Source of the DNA: Pseudomonas sp. HN11
Lineage (GTDB): Bacteria > Pseudomonadota > Gammaproteobacteria > Pseudomonadales > Pseudomonadaceae
Direction: 5' to 3'
Length of the DNA stretch: 64,000 nucleotides
Assembly (NCBI RefSeq): GCF_021390155.1
Contig: NZ_CP089985.1
Location: 2,925,001-2,989,000 of the forward strand
Shown one piece after another: positions 61,953 through 64,000 of the stretch (its first letter is position 1; the number at the start of each line of letters is the position of its first letter). The notes under the pieces were generated by a model that searched no databases, was not told where the DNA came from, and saw only the letters and a list, made by a program, of their open reading frames with translations. The position numbers were made by a program, and so were the translations under genes.

Positions 61953-64000
61953 TCAATACACATCACGCAGGTAGCGCTTCTGCTCACTGAGCTGGCGCCA
62001 GTAATCCACGGCACCCTCAACGCCAAGCCCGCCATGGGTTTGCGCGACCTGGCGCAGCGCTTGGTCGACATCTTTGGCCATGTGGCTGGCATCGCCGCAG
62101 ATGTACAGCTTGGCGCCATCCTGCAACCAGCTCCACAATTCGGCGCCCTGTTCGCGAATGCGGTCCTGCACGTAGATCTTTTGCGCCTGGTCGCGGGAGA
62201 ACGCCAGGCTCAAGTGGCTGAGCAGGCCGTCGCGCTGCATGCCTTGCAATTCGTCCTGGTAATAGAAATCGCTGGCCGCGTGCTGTTCACCGAAGAACAA
62301 CCAGTTGCGCCCCTGATGACCCAGCGCGCGACGCTCCTGCAAGAACGCGCGAAATGGTGCGATACCGGTGCCGGGGCCGATCATGATCATCGGCACGTCG
62401 CCGTCAGTGGGTGTGCGAAAGTGTTTGGAGGGCTGCACGAACAGCGGCACTTCGCCGTCGCCGACACGGTCGGCCAGGAAGGTCGAGGACACGCCCTTGC
62501 GCTTGCCATACCGCACGGCGGCGACGGTGAGGTGCACTTGCTGCGGGTAAGCCTTGGAACTTGAAGCGATTGAATACAGGCGCGGTTGCAGGCGTTTAAG
62601 AGTGCCAAGCAGTTCGTCCGCCGAACAGTCGATGGGGTAGGCATGCAGTACATCCGCCAGTTGCCGGCCCCACAGCCAGTTATTCAGTTCGGTTTTGTGC
62701 TCGGGGTTGAGCAAGCGCTTGAGACCTGGGTTGGCACTGCGTTCCGCGATGAAGGTCAAGGTGTCGCTGCTGGGCCGGGCGATTTCAAAATGCTGGGTAA
62801 GTGCCTGTTGCAAGGGGACATCGCCGAAGGTGTCGATGTTCACGCTGGTATGGCCGTTCAGGCGAGTGAGGTTGAGCAGTTCGTTGACCAGTTCAGGGCA
62901 GTTGCGTGGCCGCACTCCCAGGGCATCACCGGCCTCATAAGTGAGCCCGGAGTCGGCAAGGTCCAGGGCGAACTGGCGGGTCTCCTTGTGGGCGCTTTGC
63001 GGGTTCAGGTGTCGGTTGAGCAAGAGTCGTGATCCGTACAGCTTGGTTTTGCCGGCAGGTGTGGCGGTGACTGCAGGCTTTGCCGGGTTGAGGGTTTGCT
63101 GCAAACGCACCAGCCAGGCATCGGCACGTTCTTCGAATTCGGTGTCACAGTCGACGCGTTCCAGCAGGCGGGTGGCGCCCAGTTCCAGCAGGCGCTGGTC
63201 GAGTTTTTTGCCGTGGTTGCAGAACTGGTCGTAATTCGGATCGCCCAGGGCCAGCACCGCAAAGCGCAAGGAGTCCAGGCGCGTTTCGGCGGTACTGAGG
63301 CTGTGCCAGAAACCTTCACCATTGTCCGGTGGGTCGCCGTCGCCAAAGGTGCTGCTGATCAGCGCCAGGGTGTGGGTGCTTGCCAGTTTGCTCGCCGGAA
63401 AGTCCGACATCGCGCTCAGTTCCACGGTGATGCCCGCGTCGCGCAGGCGCTTGGCAAAGCGCTCGGCCAGGGCTTGGGCGTTGCCGGTTTGCGAGGCCCA
63501 CAGCAGAGTGACTGCCGGGGAGGGCGCGGCGAGGGGTTCGGTACGACTGAACAAACCACCGAGCAAACCGTCCAGCCACAGCCTGGACGCATCGGCCAGC
63601 GGCGCGCTCGCAGGCATCGTCGGTACGCCGATAGCGTGGCGCGCGGCGCTCGATTGCAGGCCACTCAGGAAACCGGCGAGGTAGGTGCGCTCACTGTCGC
63701 TCAGTGGCGGCGCTGGCAGGTGGCGGATGCCGGCTATTTCGGCGAAGGCGTCGAGGCGCGACATGGCGGTGTCCTCTGCTACGGGAGAAGGGAGGTCGAG
63801 GAATTGGTGGTCGATCAACTCGACACGGGCCAGGGCGACGGCGCAGCATTTGAATTCCGGCTGCAGGGAAATCGGGTCCACGGCGTCATTGGTCACCGCG
63901 TTGATCGCCAGGTTTTCGCCGAACACATCGTTCCAATGGAACGGCGCAAAACAGTTGCCCCGCTGCACTCGGTCGGTGATGACGGCGGGCAGTACCGCGC
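61953..64000 (-). CDS. Nitrate reductase-CysJ-like flavoprotein fusion (5' partial)
   Basis: The frame is open to the window's right edge, so the start is outside. Residues before about 63760 on the minus strand are the molybdopterin-binding end of an assimilatory nitrate reductase (QRGNCFAPFHWNDVFGENLAINAVT, with CCAVALARVEL). A linker follows, then a CysJ-type reductase: flavodoxin (LLWASQTGNAQALAERFAKRL, STFGDGDPPDNGEGFW, VLALGDPNYDQFCNHGKKLD), the FAD domain (RLYSIASSSKAYP, GVSSTFLADR) and the NADPH domain (MIGPGTGIAPFRAFLQER and terminal RYLRDVY). It would pass electrons from NADPH through FMN/FAD to nitrate within one chain. Such bifunctional annotations are known in Pseudomonas. A GTG at 63968 is internal. 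Confidence 0.88.
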   Translation of the reverse strand, partial: AVLPAVITDRVQRGNCFAPFHWNDVFGENLAINAVTNDAVDPISLQPEFKCCAVALARVELIDHQFLDLPSPVAEDTAMSRLDAFAEIAGIRHLPAPPLSDSERTYLAGFLSGLQSSAARHAIGVPTMPASAPLADASRLWLDGLLGGLFSRTEPLAAPSPAVTLLWASQTGNAQALAERFAKRLRDAGITVELSAMSDFPASKLASTHTLALISSTFGDGDPPDNGEGFWHSLSTAETRLDSLRFAVLALGDPNYDQFCNHGKKLDQRLLELGATRLLERVDCDTEFEERADAWLVRLQQTLNPAKPAVTATPAGKTKLYGSRLLLNRHLNPQSAHKETRQFALDLADSGLTYEAGDALGVRPRNCPELVNELLNLTRLNGHTSVNIDTFGDVPLQQALTQHFEIARPSSDTLTFIAERSANPGLKRLLNPEHKTELNNWLWGRQLADVLHAYPIDCSADELLGTLKRLQPRLYSIASSSKAYPQQVHLTVAAVRYGKRKGVSSTFLADRVGDGEVPLFVQPSKHFRTPTDGDVPMIMIGPGTGIAPFRAFLQERRALGHQGRNWLFFGEQHAASDFYYQDELQGMQRDGLLSHLSLAFSRDQAQKIYVQDRIREQGAELWSWLQDGAKLYICGDASHMAKDVDQALRQVAQTHGGLGVEGAVDYWRQLSEQKRYLRDVY

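Noticed and set aside
60498..62564. A 688-codon open frame opposite the chemoreceptor and flavoprotein genes
   Set aside because: Antisense shadow that crosses the boundary between two recognised genes.

Overview
The window is chromosomal DNA from a Pseudomonas, almost certainly the P. fluorescens group. The backbone is GC-rich with Pseudomonas-type codon use. Its genes have typical pseudomonad partners: ampC/ampR, an itaconate operon with a TRAP transporter, ParRS-MipA, a nitrate reductase-flavoprotein fusion, and REP-like hairpins containing a GCGAGCAAGC or GGGCTTGCTCGC core.

Bases 1-8418 are the right-hand part of an integrated, more AT-rich element. It carries the end of a HerA-type ATPase gene overlapping a small KTSC-domain gene, a small resolvase, an exonuclease-BRCT fusion, an XRE repressor divergent from a three-gene envelope cassette across palindromic operators, a YagK/YfjJ (inovirus Gp2)-like gene, and a large serine recombinase at the edge. 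The element has split miaE: only the last 164 codons of this tRNA hydroxylase gene remain, at 8419-8913.

From 8.9 to 15.4 kb come an MFS exporter, a ParR/ParS-like two-component pair facing mipA and a serine hydrolase gene, and a GFA-family gene. From 15.5 to 25.1 kb lies an itaconate uptake and degradation locus: a divergent LysR regulator, itaconyl-CoA hydratase, an acyl-CoA dehydrogenase, an MmgE/PrpD protein, itaconate CoA-transferase, citramalyl-CoA lyase and a three-part TRAP transporter. It has a REP-type hairpin inside and a strong hairpin at its end. The divergent ampC-ampR pair follows.

From 27.3 to 33.1 kb is a decayed type VI secretion locus. A deletion has joined the 5' part of tssL to a vgrG lacking its 5' end, out of frame. 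An apparently intact VRR-NUC nuclease effector gene and a two-domain immunity gene follow, then a frameshifted tyrosine-integrase remnant.

From 33.2 to 64 kb is mostly ordinary core and accessory metabolism, transport and signalling: dienelactone hydrolase, thioesterase, YceI, DMT exporters, MocR, amidase, a histidine kinase, Fsr, Mn-catalase, a GGDEF/EAL protein, ProP, an ExuT-like MFS, a sorbosone dehydrogenase-like lipoprotein, UvsE, a chemoreceptor, and the start-less end of the nitrate reductase-flavoprotein fusion running off the right edge. One diguanylate cyclase gene is broken (41375-41927). Two very short genes that conventional length cut-offs miss (42 and 34 codons) have strong ribosome binding sites. 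I saw no rRNA, tRNA or CRISPR array.
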